A program made the position numbers and the translations under genes. A DNA stretch of 64,000 bases from Chelydra serpentina (lineage: Eukaryota; Chordata; Testudines; Chelydridae), in assembly GCA_037349315.1 (NCBI GenBank), contig JBAIAC010000007.1, positions 21,704,501 through 21,768,500 on the forward strand. Reading direction: 5' to 3'. Position 1 is the stretch's first letter. Each line of letters starts with the position of its first letter. This document shows positions 61,530 to 64,000 of this stretch, piece by piece. Under the pieces are notes generated by a model, which saw only the letters and a program-made list of their open reading frames with translations, was not told the origin of the DNA and made no database searches.

Positions 61530-61808
61530 AATTAACCTGTGGAACTCACTGTCACGAGATATTACTAGGCCAAGAAGACTCTGTGGGATTCCAAAAGGAT
61601 TGGAAATGTATATAAATAATAAGAATTCCAAAGTGGGAAATGTTTCTACCCTCAAGCTCATGAAATGATGGGGGTTAGAGAGAACCTTCTCCTGTAGGAA
61701 AATAATTTCATTACTGTCTATTAAAGGATGACAAGCACCTTCCACTGAAGTATCTGGAAACTGATGAAGACAGGATACTGGATCACGGGTCTCATCCACT
61801 ATGGCAAT
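61530..61808 (+). mobile_element. CR1 3' UTR relic
   Basis: ACCTGTGGAACTCACTGTCAC, AAGGATTGGAAATGTATATA and later AAGACAGGATACTGGATCACG match, with divergence, the 3' UTR of an old CR1 subfamily. Confidence 0.6.
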
Positions 61809-61941
61809 TGTTGCCTACTTTCCTATGAAATATACAACATTGTAAATGTTGTGCTATAGAGCTACAGGAGCTTGTTTCATATCTTTCACTGGGAAAGTAT
61901 TGCTCATTTTGCTGATTATTTTTTTAATTTTTTTCTCCCAG

Positions 61942-62119
61942 ACCTGTTATTCCTGGATACTATCATTATTTGAGTAATTCATCATCACAGCATCTCAACA
62001 GGAAGTTGCTCATTAGAGAGGAAGAAGTGTATATCAGAGAAGCTAGTCTGTTTAGCGAATTAACTCTCCTTCCTGCAGTCATAATGGCTATTGGCATAGT
62101 TTCTTTAAAGAATTTTAAG
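61942..62119 (+). other. Exon-like block, unassigned
   Basis: Preceded by a long pyrimidine tract and CCCAG (61925-61941) and followed by AAG|GTAGTA. The interval is 178 bp, one base plus 59 open codons beginning P-V-I-P-G-Y-Y-H-Y-L, with R-E-E-E-V-Y-I-R and a hydrophobic L-T-L-L-P-A-V-I-M-A-I-G-I-V-S-L near the end (membrane-like). No family was recognised and no neighbouring exons were found, so this may be chance. Confidence 0.3.
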
Positions 62120-62173
62120 GTAGTATCACTGCCTTGTCTACATCTGTGGATGTTACTTTACATTGGTTCTTGA

Positions 62174-63434
62174 AGTTATGAAAACTATAATGAAATATTA
62201 GACTCTGGCATATACAAATTATTTGGAAAAATAAGTAAATATTGAAATCTGAATTCTAATACAAAAAGAGAGCGCACAAGATTTGTAGCCTTAGCAAACA
62301 CATGCAGCTTCTGAGATGTGTCCTGTAAGATAGAATGCTTTTAACATGTTGCAGCTCACGTAGATATCTTTTCAAACCTAAGGTAACTGGCATGCCCACA
62401 GTGTTAGCAAGCACTAGCTGTTTGGTTAACAAGACTCAGTTGGCTAAAATTAAGGAGTGTTCAAGAAAGTTCATAACTTTTTAAAGATCAGGTTCAGAAT
62501 AGTTTCATATTGCCTCTCCGCTTGGAAAGAAGTGATCCTTCGAGGCACTAAATAGAAATTAGATGTTCTCACCACACCCCAAGCAGAGGAACAGGCTTGT
62601 TGGTAATGAAGCAGCTTCCTCTGGATGCCTGCTGGTTGACGTCTGTACCTCTCCTAAGAGGTTTATTTGCCTTCCGCTGCCAGTAGGCTCATCAGTAATC
62701 TTGACATGTATTTTATGCTGAGGCCAATCACATGGGCCATATGAAATGCACTGGCGAGTAGGATGTATATTCTACTTATGTAGCTCTCAAAAGTTACATT
62801 TCAATTCAACAGCTCGGATACATTTTCTTACCTTCACAGTGTTTTAATAATGTCAACTTGGAAATCTCACTGCAGTCTATTTTGGCTAAGTACGTACACT
62901 GAACTCATTGAGACCTCTAATATAAAGAGGCAAACTCCCTGAAGCTGGTTGGAGTGGCACTTCCTTAATGTCAGATCTGAATTTAGCTGACTGATGTGAT
63001 ATTACAGGTTCCACAAAACCAATAACTGATGTGTGATTCTTCACTGTGTCATTCAGTTTTAATGACTCCAGATTGTAAATGTATCTCCCTTCCACCTCAG
63101 CCTCTTTACAGTTCTGTGTATCTCCTTGTCCCACTCCTGATTTTACACCTTCTTTCATGCTTCCCCCCACGTATGCACTCTCCTCTCATTCAAATCTTTG
63201 CTTAAGCCTCATTACTTTAATCAAGCCTCCCTAAGTCAGTCTCTTCACCTGTGATATCTCCACACCCTCTTGCACCTGAACTAGTCCCCCTGGGTTTGTT
63301 GTGGCCTGAATAAAGGCCTCACTCTTACTCAGGGAGAATCCAGTTTCATCAATTTCAAAGGGTATGTGATGGCTGTTCAATGCTTTGTGGAAACAAGCCT
63401 CTAGACTGTATAAGCTCTTCAGAGCAGGGCCAGT
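62174..63434. other. Intergenic DNA
   Basis: No gene or clear repeat recognised. The text is moderately AT-rich with scattered low-complexity. Confidence 0.6.
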
Positions 63435-63672
63435 GGGTATGTCAATACTTCAAACAGGGGGTGTAATTCCCAGCTCGAGGAGACATACCCATGCTAGAGC
63501 TCTGCTCAAGCTAGTGCACTAAAAGGGGCTAGTTATCCCAAGTACTTGACCAGCATCTCAGGCAAGCAGTGGCTTGTCCCTCCTGCTATTTTCAGGATTC
63601 CAGCTTGATCAGAGCTGGCGTAGGTACATTTTCTTGAACTGGGTATCACACCTCCAGCTCTCTGTGTAAACC
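63435..63672. mobile_element. Degenerate hairpin MITE
   Basis: GGTATGTCAATACTTC, ATTCCCAGCTCGAGGAGACATACC, GAGCTCTGCTCAAGCTAGTGC at the left, mirrored by GATCAGAGCTGG and GTATCACACCTCCAGC at the right; a known type of turtle hairpin element. Confidence 0.6.
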
Positions 63673-64000
63673 TCTAGCCTCCCAGGTCTTGAACTCAGGC
63701 CCAGGAGTCCCCAGACAGCTGCCACACCCTTGCCCTACACCCACTGGCTACTGAAACCAGCTGGGCTGAAAAGCTACTAGGGCTATACCCCCAGCCAAGG
63801 CACCACCCCTGGGAACTCTGGAGGATTGCCCTGGCTCCACCGATTGGGCTAACCACACTATTAAAGATTTTTGTGTTAGAAATCTGAAGAACTGGTCCTG
63901 GGACTGGTTCCTGAAAGACAGCCAGACTGCTCAATCCCAGAGAGCATAAGAAAAAAGCAAGAAGCAGCTAGGCTCTCTGGGATTGGTAGCCTTTCAGAGA

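Overview
The window is a piece of vertebrate nuclear DNA, most probably from a turtle (crocodilian is the less likely alternative). It is AT-rich and contains GT-AG introns. Its CR1 LINEs carry the turtle-type 3' end, and it also has DIRS-like tyrosine-recombinase retrotransposons, tRNA-headed SINEs and many hAT, Harbinger and mariner-type MITEs. No bacterial features, tRNA or rRNA genes, or CRISPR arrays were seen.

Region 1 (1-41640) is the 3' two thirds of the DICER1 gene on the + strand. Nineteen coding exons (exons 9-27 in human numbering, 508-36926) join into one open frame of 1461 codons plus stop. They start inside the C-terminal helicase lobe (about human residue 460). They run through helicase motifs V and VI, the DUF283 fold, platform/PAZ, RNase IIIa, RNase IIIb and the C-terminal dsRNA-binding domain. 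All acidic RNase III catalytic residues are present. A 4.7-kb 3' UTR ends at an AATAAA at 41619-41624. The coding exons carry four let-7 seed matches and the UTR five miR-103/107 seed matches, so the known miRNA feedback sites of vertebrate DICER1 are visible here.

The introns are crowded with transposons. Intron 13 (8.4 kb) holds a degenerate DIRS-like element of about 7 kb, itself broken by a GC-rich repeat, a Harbinger element with TTA duplications, and two further MITEs. Intron 14 holds a CR1 with a long open reverse-transcriptase frame. Intron 23 holds a hAT hairpin MITE with a perfect 8-bp duplication, and also an exact 65-bp inverted repeat 488 bp apart, which could form a long hairpin in the Dicer pre-mRNA. 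Intron 24 holds two solo LTRs of one family, each with its own 4-bp duplication.

Region 2 (41641-64000) is intergenic DNA downstream of DICER1. It contains a CR1 with a premature stop, a hAT MITE with an 8-bp duplication, a probable retroviral-type LTR, a large GC-rich nonautonomous transposon, a MIR relic, and a second CR1 subfamily interrupted by a GC-rich repeat plus a tRNA-headed, CR1-tailed SINE. Several small MITEs are also present. One isolated 178-bp exon-like block (61942-62119) with good splice signals and an open frame is unexplained. Stretches without repeats at about 50.5-54.3 kb are candidates for conserved regulatory DNA.
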